Assembly: GCA_029237695.1 (NCBI GenBank)
Contig: CM055271.1
Coordinates: 84,393,488 to 84,457,487, forward strand
Length of the DNA: 64,000 nucleotides
Reading direction: 5' to 3'
DNA from: Conchocele bisecta
Taxonomy: Eukaryota > Mollusca > Bivalvia > Lucinida > Thyasiridae
Part shown: positions 35,440-47,379 of the stretch, one piece after another
Layout: every line of letters starts with the position of its first letter
Position numbering within the stretch: the stretch's first letter is position 1
Program-made: the position numbers and the translations under genes
Notes under the pieces: generated by a model
The model's database searches: none
What the model saw: only the letters and a program-made list of their open reading frames with translations
Told to the model about the DNA's origin: nothing

Positions 35440-36235
35440 TGCTGTTTATTTTTATGCCACAACACGATAGTGGAGGGGGCATTTAGTGTTACCCTTGTCC
35501 GCCCGTCCATTCCGTCCGTCTTTCCGTCACCAACCTTGTAACTCGTAAAACTTTTGCACCGTACTAGCTACAGACCTGAAATTTGGTATGTTGCTTCCTT
35601 ATGATGAGTAGGTATGCAGAGTTTATCTCCCCATTTTCAACCTAAGATTTCCCAATTTTGCCTTGTTAACTCGTAAAGCTTTTAAACCATACTAGATACA
35701 GACCTGAAACATGGTATGTAGCTTCCTTTTGATGAGTAGATGCGCACATTTTATTTCAATTTTTTATTCGACCCCTGGTAATGGATTATCTCCCCATTTT
35801 AGACTTAGAATTTTGCCTTTTAGCTCGTAAAACTTAACAGTAATAGCTACAGACCTGAAACTTGGTATGTAGTTTCCTTATGATGAGTAGATGTGCAAAG
35901 TTTATTACATATCGATTTTTTGTTTTACACCCGGGTCATTGATTATCTCGCACTTTTCGACTTATAATTTCACCATTTTGTCTTGTAACTTGTAAAACTT
36001 CTAAACCGTAATAGCTGGAGGCTTGATGCTAGGTATGTAGCTTCTTTATAGTGTCATGATTGACACTGAGCCACGGATTGTCTCCCCCTTTTGGACTTTG
36101 AATTTTGCCTCGTTTAATAGCAAAGCGATATCTGGGGCATCCTTCTTCTATGAACACATTTTCTAGTTTATATTCCATTTTCTCATCAAAAACATGATAC
36201 AATGGAAATGATTTTCAAGTGCTGTCCAAGTGTAT
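35440..36235. repeat. Dispersed repeat flank of the 60-bp minisatellite
   Basis: Diverged repeats of CTCGTAAAACTT, CTACAGACCTGAAA, TTGGTATGTAG and TTCCTTATGATGAGTAG, preceded by TTTATGCCACAACACGATAG and short CCGTCCGT tracts. The part from about 35762 on is copied again at about 36874 and (shorter) 38937 as the flank of the next array blocks. Confidence 0.75.
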
Positions 36236-38302
36236 CCGTCTGTCCCCGGTCTCTGTAGAGCCGGAGGGTAGATATATAGTGTTTGGTCTGTGTATCCATC
36301 TGTTCCTGGTCTCTGTAGAGCCGGAGGGGAGATATATAGTGTTTGGTCTGTGTATCCATCTGTCCCGGTCTCTGTAGAGCCGGAGGGGAGATATATAGTG
36401 TTTGGTCTGTGTATCCGTCTGTTCCTGGTCTCTGTAGAGCCGGAGGGGAGATATAGTGTTTGGTCTGTGTATCCGTCTGTCCCTGGTCTCTGTAGAGCCG
36501 GAGGGGAGATATATAGTGTTTGGTCTGTGTATCCGTCTGTTCCTGGTCTCTGTAGAGCCGGAGGGGAGATATATAGTGTTTGGTCTGTGTATCCGTCTGT
36601 TCCTGGTCTCTGTACAGCCGGAGGGGAGATATATAGTGTTTGGTCTGTGTATCCGTCTGTTCCTGGTCTCTGTAGAGCCGGAGGGGAGATATATAGTGTT
36701 TGTAGAGACGGAGGGGAGATATATAGTGTTTGGTCTGTGTATCCGTCTGTCCCGGTCTCTGTAGAGCCGGAGGGGAGATATATAGTGTTTCGTGTGTATC
36801 CGTCTGTTCCTGGTCTCTGTAGAGCCGGAGGGGAGATATATAGTGTTTGGTCTGTGTATCCGTCTGTTCCTGGTTTTTATTCGACCCCTGGTAATGGATT
36901 ATCTCCCCATTTTAGACTTAGAATTTTGCCTTTTAACTCGTAAAACTTAACAGTAATAGCTACAGACATGAAACTTGGTATGTAGTTTCCTTATGATGAG
37001 TAGATGTGCAAAGTTTATTACATATCGATTTTTTGTTTTACACCCGGGTCATTGATTATCTCGCACTTTTCGACTTATAATTTCACCATTTTGTCTTGTA
37101 ACTTGTAAAACTTCTAAACCGTAATAGCTGGAGGCTTGATGCTTGGTATGTAGCTTCTGACACTGAGCCACGGATTGTCTCCCCCTTTTGGACTTTGAAT
37201 TTTGCCTCGTTTAATATCAAAGCGATATCTTGGGCTTCCTTCTTCTATGAACACATTTTCTAGTTTATATTCCATTTTCTCATCAAAAACATGATACAAT
37301 GGAAATGATTTTCAAGTGCTGTCCAAGTGTATCCGTCTGTCCCCGGTCTCTGTAGAGCCGGAGGGTAGATATATAGTGTTTGGTCTGTGTATCCATCTGT
37401 TCCTGGTCTCTGTAGAGCCGGAGGGGAGATATAGTGTTTGGTCTGTGTATCCATCTGTCCCGGTCTCTGTAGAGCCGGAGGGGAGATATATAGTGTTTGG
37501 TCTGTGTATCCGTCTGTTCCTGGTCTCTGTAGAGCCGGAGGGGAGATATAGTGTTTGGTCTGTGTATCCGTCTGTTCCTGGTCTCTGTACAGCCGGAGGG
37601 GAGATATATAGTGTTTGGTCTGTGTATCCGTCTGTCCCTGGTCTCTGTAGAGCCGGAGGGGAGATATATAGTGTTTGGTCTGTGTATCCGTCTGTTCCTG
37701 GTCTCTGTAGAGCCGGAGGGGAGATATATAGTGTTTGGTCTGTGTATCCGTCTGTCCCTGGTCTCTGTAGAGCCGGAGGGGAGATATATTGTTTGGTCTG
37801 TGTATCCGTCTGTTCCTGGTCTCTGTAGAGCCGGAGGGGAGATATATAGTGTTTGGTCTGTGTATCCGTCTGTCCCTGGTCTCTGTAGAGCCGGAGGGGA
37901 GATATATAGTGTTTGGTCTGTGTACCGTCTGTCCCTGGTCTCTGTAGAGCCGGAGGGGAGATATATAGTGTTTGGTCTGTGTATCCGTCTGTTCCTGGTC
38001 TCTGTAGAGCCGGAGGGGAGATATATAGTGTTTGGTCTGTGTATCCGTCTGTCCCTGGTCTCTGTAGAGCCGGAGGGGAGATATATAGTGTTTGGTCTGT
38101 GTATCCGTCTGTCCCTGGTCTCTGTAGAGCCGGAGGGGAGATATATAGTGTTTGGTCTGTGTATCCATCTGTCCCTGGTCTCTGTAGAGCCGGAGGGGAG
38201 ATATATAGTGTTTGGTCTGTGTATCCGTCTGTTCCTGGTCTCTGTAGAGCCGGAGGGGAGATATATAGTGTTTGGTCTGTGTATCCGTCTGTTCCTGGTA
38301 GC

Positions 38303-38776
38303 CCCGTGCAGGCACCGGGGCGGGATCAACTGATCCTGAGAATAGTGCTGCAGTAGCCATTGCTTGTCGTAAAAGGCGACTAAACTGGCTTAACGATTGT
38401 GTTCATACTTTCCGGAACCCACTATACCGGATTTGGCCCTTATGTACATTTTTGGCTTTCTTGTATGTGAGAGTTGAGTCAGGCTATGCCCCATATATAA
38501 AAGTAAGATTAGCGCTAATCCTATTACTTTTAGGGGATGGGATAAATGATGCTGGTGTGGCGAGGGCCTGGCACCAGATCAGGTTGTTCTAATTTCAGGA
38601 CTGAATATATATATTTTGATTGTAAATATTGAGTTCTGAATTTGGGATTTACCCCCCTCGGACAGGTGGATACGGGACTCGACCCTGTTGACCCGTCTGC
38701 GTGTAGACTCCCTGAGGCTTGTACCTCTATGTCAGAAAAGCGGACGTTAAACCCTATTCACTCACTCACTCACTCT
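38303..38776 (+). mobile_element. SINE copy inside minisatellite, first
   Basis: Contains TTGCTTGTCGTAAAAGGCGA, TTTCAGGACTGAATATATAT, GGGACTCGACCCTGTTGACC and the tail GCGGACGTTAAACCCTATTC with (ACTC)n. It interrupts the 60-bp array; array units resume directly after the tail. Confidence 0.8.
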
Positions 38777-40259
38777 GTAGAGCCGGAGGGGAGATATATA
38801 GTGTTTGGTCTGTGTATCCGTCTGTTCCTGGTCTCTGTAGAGCCGGAGGGGAAATAAATAGTGTTTGAGATATATAGTGTTTGGTCTGTATCTGTCTGTT
38901 CCTGGTCTCTGTAGAGCCGGAGGGGAGATATATATCCTTATGATGAGTAGATGTGCAAAGTTTATTACATATCGATTTTTTGTTTTACACCCGGGTCATT
39001 GATTATCTCGCACTTTTCGACTTATAATTTCACCATTTTGTCTTGTAACTTGTAAAACTTCTAAACCGTAATAGCTGGAGGCTTGATGCTTGGTATGTAG
39101 CTTCTTTATAGTGTCATGATTGACACTGAGCCACGGATTGTCTCCCCCTTTTGGACTTTGAATTTTGCCTCGTTTAATATCAAAGCGATATCTTGGGCTT
39201 CCTTCTTCTATGAACACATTTTCTAGTTTATATTCCATTTTCTCATCAAAAACATGATACAATGGAAATGATTTTCAAGTGCTGTCCAAGTGTATCCGTC
39301 TGTCGGTCTCTGTAGAGCCGGAGGGTAGATATATAGTGTTTGGTCTGTGTATCCATCTGTTCCTGGTCTCTGTAGAGCCGGAGGGGAGATATAGTGTTTG
39401 GTCTGTGTATCCATCTGTCCCGGTCTCTGTAGAGCCGGAGGGGAGATATATAGTGTTTGGTCTGTGTATCCATCTGTTCCTGGTCTCTGTAGAGCCGGAG
39501 GGGAGATATAGTGTTTGGTCTGTGTATCCGTCTGTTCCTGGTCTCTGTACAGCCGGAGGGGAGATATATAGTGTTTGGTCTGTGTATCCGTCTGTCCCTG
39601 GTCTCTGTAGAGCCGGAGGGGAGATATATAGTGTTTGGTCTGTGTATCCGTCTGTTCCTGGTCTCTGTAGAGCCGGAGGGAGATATATAGTGTTTGGTCT
39701 GTGTATCCGTCTGTCCCTGGTCTCTGTAGAGCCGGAGGGGAGATATATAGTGTTTGGTCTGTGTATCCGTCTGTTCCTGGTCTCTGTAGAGCCGGAGGGG
39801 AGATATATAGTGTTTGGTCTGTGTATCCGTCTGTCCCTGGTCTCTGTAGAGCCGGAGGGAGATATATAGTGTTTGGTCTGTGTATCCGTCTGTCCCGGTC
39901 TCTGTAGAGCCGGAGGGGAGATATATAGTGTTTGGTCTGTGTATCCGTCTGTTCCTGGTCTCTGTAGAGCTGGAGGGGAGATATATAGTGTTTGATCTGT
40001 GTATCCGTCTGTCCCCGGTCTCTGTAGAGCCGGAGGGGAGATATATAGTGTTTGGTCTGTGTATCCGTCTGTCCCTGGTCTCTGTAGAGCCGGAGGGAGA
40101 TATATAGTGTTTGGTCTGTGTATCCGTCTGTCCCTGGTCTCTGTAGAGCCGGAGGGGAGATATATAGTGTTTGGTCTGTGTATCCGTCTGTTCCTGGTCT
40201 CTGTAGAGCCGGAGGGGAGATATATAGTGTTTGGTCTGTGTATCCGTCTGTTCCTGGTA

Positions 40260-40737
40260 GCCCCAGTGCAGGCACCGGGGCGGGATCAACTGATCCTGAG
40301 AATAGTGCTGCAGTAGCCATTGCTTGTCGTAAAAGGCGACTAAACTGCTTAACGATTGTGTTCATACTTTCCGAACCCACTATAACCGGATTTGGCCCTT
40401 ATGTACATTTTTGGCTTTCTTGTATGTAGAGAGTTGAGTCAGGCTATGCCCCATATATAAAAGTAAGATTAGCGCTAATCCTATTACTTTTAGGGGATGG
40501 GATAAATGATGCTGGTGTGGCGAGGGCCTGGCACCTCAGATCAGGTTGTTCTAATTTCAGGACTGAATATATATATTTTGATTGTAAATATTGAGTTCTG
40601 AATTTGGGATTTACCCCCCTCGGACAGGTGGATACGGGACTCGACCCTGTTGACCCGTCTGCGTGTAGACTCCCTGAGGCTTGTACCTCTATGTCAGAAA
40701 AGCGGACGTTAAACCCTATTCACTCACTCACTCACTC
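40260..40737 (+). mobile_element. SINE copy inside minisatellite, second (duplicate)
   Basis: Almost identical to 38303-38776 and at the same place relative to flanking array units, so it was copied with the cassette and did not insert independently. Small indels only, for example CACTATAACC here against CACTATACC. Confidence 0.85.
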
Positions 40738-41850
40738 TGTAGAGCCGGAGGGGAGATATATAGTGTTTGGTCTGTGTATCCGTCTGTTCCTGGTCTCTGT
40801 AGAGCCGGAGGGGAAATAAATAGTGTTTGAGATATATAGTGTTTGGTCTGTATCTGTCTGTTCCTGGTCTCTGTAGAGCCGGAGGGGAGATATATAGTGT
40901 TTGGTCTGTGTATCCGTCTGTTCCTGGTCTCTGTAGAGCCGGAGGGGAGGTATATAGTGTTTGGTCTGTGTATCCGTCTGTCCCTGGTCTCTGTAGAGCC
41001 GGAGGGGAGATATATAGTGTTTGGTCTGTGTATCCGTCTGTTCCTGGTCTCTGTAGAGCCGGAGGGGAGATATATAGTGTTTGGTCTGTGTATCCGTCTG
41101 TTCCTGGTCTCTGTAGAGCCGGAGGGGAGATATATAGTGTTTGGTCTGTGTATCCGTCTGTCCCGGTCTCTGCAGAGCCGGAGGGGAGATATATAGTGTT
41201 TGGTCTGTGTATCCGTCTGTTCCTGGTCTCTGTAGAGCCGGAGGGGAGATATATAGTGTTTGGTCTGTGTATCCGTCTGTCCCGGTCTCTGCAGAGCCGG
41301 AGGGGAGATATATAGTGTTTGGTCTGTGTATCCGTCTGTTCCTGGTCTCTGTAGAGCCGGAGGGGAGGTATATAGTGTTTGGTCTGTGTATCCGTCTGTT
41401 CCTGGTCTCTGTACAGCTGGAGGGGATATATATAGTGTTTGGTCTGTGTATCCGTCTGTCCCTGTCTCTGTAGAGCCGGAGGGGAGATATATAGTGTTTG
41501 GTCTGTGTATCCGTCTGTCCCGGTCTCTGTAGAGCCGGAGGGGAGATATATAGTGTTTGGTCTGTGTATCCGTCTGTTCCTGGTCTCTGTAGACCCGGAG
41601 GGGAGGTATATAGTGTTTGGTCTGTGTATCCGTCTGTTCCTGGTCTCTGTAGAGCCGGAGGCGAGATATATAGTGTTTGGTCTGTGTATCCATCTGGGTC
41701 TCTGTAGAGCCGGAGGGAGATATATAGGGTTTGGTCTGTGTATCCGTCTGTGTCTCTGTAGAGCCGGAGGGGAGATATATAGTGTTTGGTCTGTGTATCC
41801 GTCTGTCCCCGGTCTCTGTAGAGCCGGAGGGGAGATATATAGTGTCTGAG

Positions 41851-42365
41851 AAATTATAACTTCTATTTCATTCATCGAAAATTCTTTATATTTCACGCAT
41901 GTATTCATCTAAGGGTCTACATCATGCTGTGACAATTCCATGACCGTCCAACCCGCACTGATCCAAGAGTCAAGGTCACATACTTGGTGCATTCGATACC
42001 TTAACGCTTGAATATATGGCTTACAATTTCCTTGCTGGGATCAGGGGGTATTCTGTAAGCCTCGCTTACTGACAAATCTAGTTGCATTTTCTGTACCGAT
42101 TGGCTTTAAACTTCTTGTACATGTTTATTATCATCAATGGGTGGTTCTCGTGCGAATGAGACGGCGTAAATTAACGGTATGGGTTCCTCCTTTTAGGAAT
42201 TACGATTTGCCTGGTTTGGCCCTCAGGTAAGTTTTTTTATCTTTGGCTCTTTAGTTACCTGGGAGTTGAATTGGGTTATTGCCCATTATAAAAGTAGTAA
42301 GATTATTACTGATCCTACTGCTTTTACGGGCCTTAAATGACCTTAGCTGTTGATAGGAGCTCTGA
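41851..42365. mobile_element. Single 169-bp-type unit and SINE-like fragment
   Basis: 41860-42085 is one copy of the unit that is tandem at 46233-47310 (TTATAACTTCTATTTC, CATGCTGTGACAA, GTCAAGGTCACATACTT, TAAGCCTCGCTTACTGAC). 42160-42360 is a truncated SINE-like copy. Confidence 0.7.
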
Positions 42366-42890
42366 TTGTATAATAATGTATGTAAATCTATGTATGAATA
42401 TAGACTGCACTTCAAACCATTTTTTTTTACAATTTCCCATTGACAGGGCTGTTGTAATTTTCATGTTGACTGGAACTGACTGTGGCCTGTGTAGCTCTGT
42501 AATTGGATGTGTCTAATCTTGGGCTGTATTTCTGACCCATGGGTCAGTTGTGGTGAGGTATGGTTAAACAATTAGGAGATATGATTACACAATTATCCAC
42601 AATGAAGTGAATAGATGATTTTGCTGGTGTAATTTACTAAGTTAATTTGGCCAGCTTCTGAGAAAACAAACCAAATTGAAATGTAGGAGATTAGCGGTGG
42701 CCTAAATTGTCTTGTACATTTAGTTTAGCCCTTACTATGCTGAATTAAATTTTGTCGTCTGCTGGAAATGTTTCCACTGGAGACGATTCTCATGTGCTGT
42801 CAAAACAGGTTTTTTTTAAAGAATTAACGCAAAAATGAAAAACAGCAGATGACCATTTTCGTCTCGCGCGTAGTGAGGGTTAGTATGTAC

Positions 42891-42995
42891 CTGATATAAT
42901 TTGAGCTGGTCGCGCCACTGGCATCCTTCGTCTTTATAGGCGCACACTGTCTGTAGACAAGAGATTTCCCGCTTTGCTACATAATCCATGCTTGC
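42891..42995 (-). CDS. TRAF-like exon 3: RING/zinc-finger linker and first half of zf-TRAF
   Basis: A 105-bp exon (35 codons, phase 0 at both ends), acceptor TTCTGTATTGTAG, donor CAG|GTACAT. The translation contains VAKREISCLQTVC then AYKDEGCQW. This matches the conserved TRAF segment after the RING (A-R-R-E-I-x-x-L-x-V-x-C, then C-x-W). Its two cysteines (C-x6-C) are the first ligands of a TRAF-type zinc finger that exon 4 completes. It sits just upstream on the minus strand of the 36-42 kb minisatellite intron and has no repeat copies in the window. Confidence 0.9.
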
Positions 42996-43112
42996 CTACA
43001 ATACAGAACATAATAGGGGTTGATCTAGGATTTAGGTCTAGAGGGGTGTGGATTCTCGATTGTAAATGATCGTCAATATTCCTGAAATAGAAATAATTTT
43101 TTTCTGCAATTT

Positions 43113-43219
43113 TTTTTCATTTCTCCTCCAAACTATATGTTGTTACCACTCCATTGAACCATGTCGATGAGACGGTTCAACTGAGTGGTAACAACATACA
43201 TTTTGGATGAGAAATGAGA
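43113..43219. mobile_element. Foldback MITE
   Basis: About 107 bp, almost entirely palindromic: left arm CATTTCTCCTCCAAACTATA, TGTTGTTACCACTC, CATTGAACC; right arm GGTTCAACTGAGTGGTAACA, ACATACATTTTGGATGAGAA, ATGAG. It lies in the intron between exons 2 and 3, 120 bp from exon 3. Confidence 0.8.
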
Positions 43220-44130
43220 AAATTACTCGGACCTCTCCACGTAAAAATGAGTTAAAATCTAAATTTGTCAGTGCCTCGTACATGCCCCTGCCTGGATTGA
43301 GCCGGCATATGGGCCCCTGAGGAAACGGATGTGACCATCACAGAGCCAGATCAGGGGACATAATTTAACCCTATCACCCCTAAGTAACTGGAATGGGTTT
43401 TGATATGGCTTAATGGTGCATTATTATGCTATTATTGTACCAGGGGAAATCGTGTATCAACATTCGACGTCATTTACTGAAACTATCATGCCTGGTTTGT
43501 GTAGGTTAGAAGACACCAATTGCAAATGGTGCGAAATCGCCCAGGGTGTATGCAAAAGTAGTCCGGTATAAAAAAATAGTGCGGGTGTTTTGAGGTCACA
43601 GACACCGTTTGCTTGCAAATCTTGATCCATTATTACCCAGTTTCACTTCAGGAACATTTTGGGGGTGCCTTCAACACCAGTTTTCAGCATATTTGTAGCA
43701 TTTAAAAGAAAACACTGAACCTGTTGGTCACTTCATGTAAACGGACTTTCCGTGGCCAAAAAATATACGCTATTGGAGGATATGACAAGGTTGGATTTTT
43801 CTTTCTTAGGAGTAAGTGAACCTATTGTTTATTTCATGCAGAACCAATACAGACTGGCTGCAGGTCATGTACAAGTGAGTCCCACACCATCCATACGAAT
43901 AGTGAAAGTAGGAGAGACCGGCCTTATTGGATGGCATTCGGTTAAATTATATAGTAAAACTATTTGGTGGTGTCTAACCTGTATATATTTTTCATGAGAA
44001 ATTTCACGTACTCTTGGGTACAAAATCAAACGTGTATTCAGCATGAAAGGTGGCTGTGTCTGGAGAAATGGGGATTATAAGGTGCGACAATGTCCAGCCG
44101 TGAGTAAGAGGATTGCCTTGGCATGAGGGA
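43220..44130. other. Unassigned intron DNA
   Basis: A MITE fragment with TTTAACCCTATCACCCCTAA is at 43372. The plus-strand 81-codon frame at 43752-43997 has no motif and lies antisense inside the TRAF intron, so it is not called. No exon seen. Confidence 0.45.
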
Positions 44131-44159
44131 ACTTTTTGAACTCCAAGGCTGCAGACCGC

Positions 44160-44560
44160 GGGTTCAAACAGTTCCCGAGTGCCACGGTAAATGTTTACCC
44201 ACGGCTAGACATGGTCGAACGTTATTGTTACATTTCCGTCGGAAATATCATGCAATTTAAGCATATATGTAGTACTTTCGGTACTTTGATAACCTGCTCC
44301 ATTCAAACAGCTGATTTACACATGCATATTCCGGGGCAGCAGTACACGTCGCGTGATGCAGCCACGCCAATTGCAATAGTTCAGTGCGACCGTTGTTAAC
44401 TGGTCTATTGACGTAATGGCGCGTTCTAGTAACGTCACGATACACATGCATTGCGTAGGTGATGTCATGGCCCCGAAATGAGCATTGTCTACAGCCATGG
44501 TCAAACAGCATGCGATGTACGTTTGAAGACGGCTGTGAGCGGTGTGAAACAACGGCAGTC
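44160..44560. repeat. Dispersed repeat, copy 2 (shared with 21330-21740)
   Basis: Same orientation and order of blocks as the copy at 21.3 kb (GTTCAAACAGTTCCCGAG, CTGCTCCATTCAAACAGCTG, GCAGTACACGTCGCGTGATG). Function unknown. Confidence 0.65.
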
Positions 44561-45600
44561 ATGTGTTATAGCGAGTGGTGGTTTTATTTAAAAATATCAT
44601 TTCTAAACTGTTACTTTTGAATTTGGGAATTACGGCTCAATTTGATCGAAAGATTAAAAGACAAAGACACATGTTGATTCTATAATGCAATATTTCCAAG
44701 AGCTCCCTGGCAACCCAAACAATGCCCTTTATACTCAGCAACGTGGACGCTATAGAAAGCATCTCTGACCACTGCATCAAATGCTCACAATGCAGACTTT
44801 TTCTGAGAACTGTGTTTGTTCAATACAGTTCAAATTGCTATAATTAATTACTAATTGAATGCAAACCTTAGATATTTTACATGTACATTTCATCCATTCA
44901 TTAACATACACACAGCAAATGTCAATGACGAAATGAAATTAGAACTCTGTCTAAATTGGCTTTTAATACGAATATCAGTCAATTTAGACATCGTCTTCTG
45001 AATCATATTTGGAACCATCTGTAATATGCAAATGACTGTAAACAACTACATGTTATAGTATTATGTTTTGACTTGGTGTAGCTCAAACACTAGTCATCTA
45101 TGTTCAGTCTCAAGAGTTATTACATGATTTATTAAATTGCACAATAACTTGCAGACAACAATTCAGCATTGCAAAAGGGTATGGTTATTATGACCCCAAG
45201 CTATTCGACATGTCATGTAATCTATTAAGGGGTTTGGTTTCTGCAGACGAGTTACTCAGAGGTCATGACCTGATTCCATATGAACAAAGAATGGTATAGT
45301 TCAAATGACTATTCAAAACATTCACAGCCCTAACTTGTAATTATTACATAACCTCATGTATCTGCAGCAATGTTATATTTCATCTCAGCACCATTAATAT
45401 AGTGACCAGTGTAGGTTCTGACCATTAACCTATTCAACCAATGTGTTCTCAATGCATAAACAAATCAACTACATTTGCAACCAGTCTAGTCCGAGATTGG
45501 TCAATGCATCTGCATGGTTCAGTCAGGGTTTATACTGTTTGCCATTCAGTCCATCAAATTGGTACACTATAACACATGTAACAATATTAGTTTTATAATT
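44561..45600. other. No exon recognised
   Basis: AT-rich intron DNA with no clear repeat or coding signal. Confidence 0.45.
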
Positions 45601-46171
45601 ACTATTAGTGCAGATCCAGATCAGCCTGTGCATCTGCATAGTCTGATCAGCATCTGCACTGTTCGCCATTCCACCCAAGAAACACTTGTCAGGATCAAAC
45701 ATCATATAGATCATTATCGGGCTACAGGAGTGTGCTATTACTGGTCACAAATCACACAAGCCCCATTTCTCCAGTCATAGCCGTGGATGGCAGGTGGGAG
45801 CATGCGATGGATAATTTAACGATCAGGGTTTATCCTTGCCGGAATCCCGACTGAAGACCTTGTTTGACACTCTCATACGTCTTGGGCATTTTTGCATGTG
45901 ACCGTTGAATCTGGTTATACCCCTTATGTGAGTATTACGAAATACTATTACTTTTAGGGGAAGGGTCCAAGTGACTTTGGTGTGGTATGGACCTGGCACC
46001 AGGCCAGGTTATTCTAATTTCAGGGCTGACTGTATTTTTGTTTTCAATGTAAATATTCAGTTCTGATTTTGGGTTGGGTTTTCTCTCCCCTATGCAGCAG
46101 GTTACATACGGGATCGAATGATGCCTTAAATGATGTTAGCTGTGAATAGGCCGGCATTAAACACTAATCAT
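45601..46171 (+). mobile_element. Short molluscan repeat (NSADADQ type) and SINE-like element
   Basis: 45608-45672 is the repeat with CAGATCCAGATCAGCCTGTG and TCTGATCAGCATCTGCACTG; its minus-strand translation NSADADQ is a familiar artefact in bivalve gene models. 45785-46165 is a SINE-like copy (GATAATTTAACGATCAGGGT .. TTTCAGGGCTGAC .. TAGGCCGGCATTAAACAC). Confidence 0.7.
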
Positions 46172-47312
46172 TATACCCCCCGCAACGAGTTGTGGGGGGG
46201 TATACTGGAGTCGGGTTGTCCGTCCGTCCGTAAACTTAACATCAGAGAAATATTGTTATAACTTCTATTTCCTTCATCCAAAATGCTTAATATTTCACAC
46301 ATGCATTCCTGTAAGGCTCTACTACCATGCTGTGCCAAATCCACGACCGTCCAACCCCCGCTGATCCCAATGTCACGGTCAAATACTTAGTCTCTTTACA
46401 AAACTTAACATCAGAGAAATATTGTTATAGCTTCTATTTCTTTCATCCAAAATGCTTAATATTTCACACATGCATTCCTGTAAGGCTCTACTACCATGCT
46501 GTGCCATATCCATGACCGTCCAACCCCCGCTGATCCCAATGTCAAGGTCAAATACTTGGGTCTCTTTACAAAACTTAACATCAGAGAAATATTGTTATAA
46601 CTTCTATTTCCTTCATCTAAAATGCTTCATATTTCGCACATGCATTCCTGTAAGGCTCTACTACCATGCTGTGCCAAATCCACGACCGTCCAACCCCGGC
46701 TGATCCCAAGGTCAAGGTCAAATACTTAGTCTCTTTACAAAACTTAACATGGGAGAAATATTGTTATACTTCTATTTCCTTCATCTAAAATGCTTAATAT
46801 TTCACACATGCATTCCTGTAAGGCTCTACTACCATGCTGTGCCAAATCCACGACCGTCCAGCCCCCGCTGATCCCATGGTCAAGGTCAAATACTTAGTCG
46901 CTTTACAAAACTTAACATCAGAGAAATATGTTGTAACTTCTATTTCTTTCATCGAAAATTCTTAATATTTCATGCATGCATTCCTCTAAGGCTCTACTAC
47001 CATGCTGTGACAAATTCCCGCTGATCTCGAGGTCAAGCTCACATACTTACCGGTAGTCTCTTTACAAAACTTAACATCAGAGAAATTGGTTATAACTTCT
47101 ATTTCCTTGCTCGGATCTGCTTCACATTTCACACACGCATTGCTCCAATGGACCTCTACCACCCTGTGACAAATTCACGTTCATGCCACTCCCGCTAAGC
47201 CCAGAGTCAAGGTCACAAGCCCTACACTTGGAAATTTTTACATATTTTAGGGGTACCTGGGCCCACGCGTGGTGTATTCCGTAAGCCTCGCTTACTGACC
47301 AATCTAGTTCAA
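46172..47312. mobile_element. Hairpin-ended element with six 169-bp tandem units (pearl/HINE-like)
   Basis: Begins with a hairpin (TATACCCCCCGCAACGAGTT, GTGGGGGGGTATA), then (GTCC)n, then units starting AACTTAACATCAGAGAAATA at 46233, 46402, 46572, 46741, 46909 and 47068. Most units carry CAAGGTCAA. A terminal hairpin, a GTCY microsatellite and central tandem repeats of about 160 bp are the architecture described for bivalve pearl/CvA and other HINE (Helentron-related) elements; the assignment is by structure only. No protein is encoded. Confidence 0.7.
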
Positions 47313-47379
47313 TCAATTAATCCAGTCATAGCCACAAATGGGCTATGAGTAAATGAAAATGGAAGTGAATGAGTTTAAC

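Larger units (their letters stand above)
36236..41850. repeat. 60-bp minisatellite in three amplified cassettes
   Basis: The unit is about 60 bp: GGTCTCTGTAGAGCCGGAGG, GGAGATATATAGTGTTTGGT, CTGTGTATCCGTCTGTTCCT. Blocks are at 36236-36873, 37325-38300, 38777-38936, 39290-40258 and 40738-41850, roughly 65 units in all. Blocks are separated by repeated flanks (36874-37324, 38937-39289) and by two copies of one SINE (38303-38776 and 40260-40737). The SINE and flank recur at an offset of about 1962 bp, so a roughly 2-kb cassette was duplicated after the SINE inserted. Frames of up to about 390 codons on both strands are artefacts of the array. Confidence 0.95.

Noticed and set aside
36236..41850. 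CRISPR-like appearance (regular 60-bp spacing)
   Set aside because: The whole unit is repeated, with no variable spacers, in eukaryotic DNA without cas genes.
36290..41908. Open frames of 100-394 codons on both strands (SVYPSVPGLCRAGGEIYSVW-type and TDTQTKHYISPLRLYRDQ-type repeats)
   Set aside because: The 60-bp unit length keeps several frames open at once on both strands. There is no splice or domain evidence, and frames slip at units of 59 or 57 bp. They are artefacts of the minisatellite.
43752..43997. 81-codon plus-strand frame as a small gene
   Set aside because: No recognisable motif, and it lies antisense in the TRAF intron. Chance occurrence is sufficient.
45523..45714. NSADADQ-containing minus-strand frame
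   Set aside because: Known artefact of a high-copy molluscan dispersed repeat, also seen as relics at 2.1, 3.1 and 55.0 kb.
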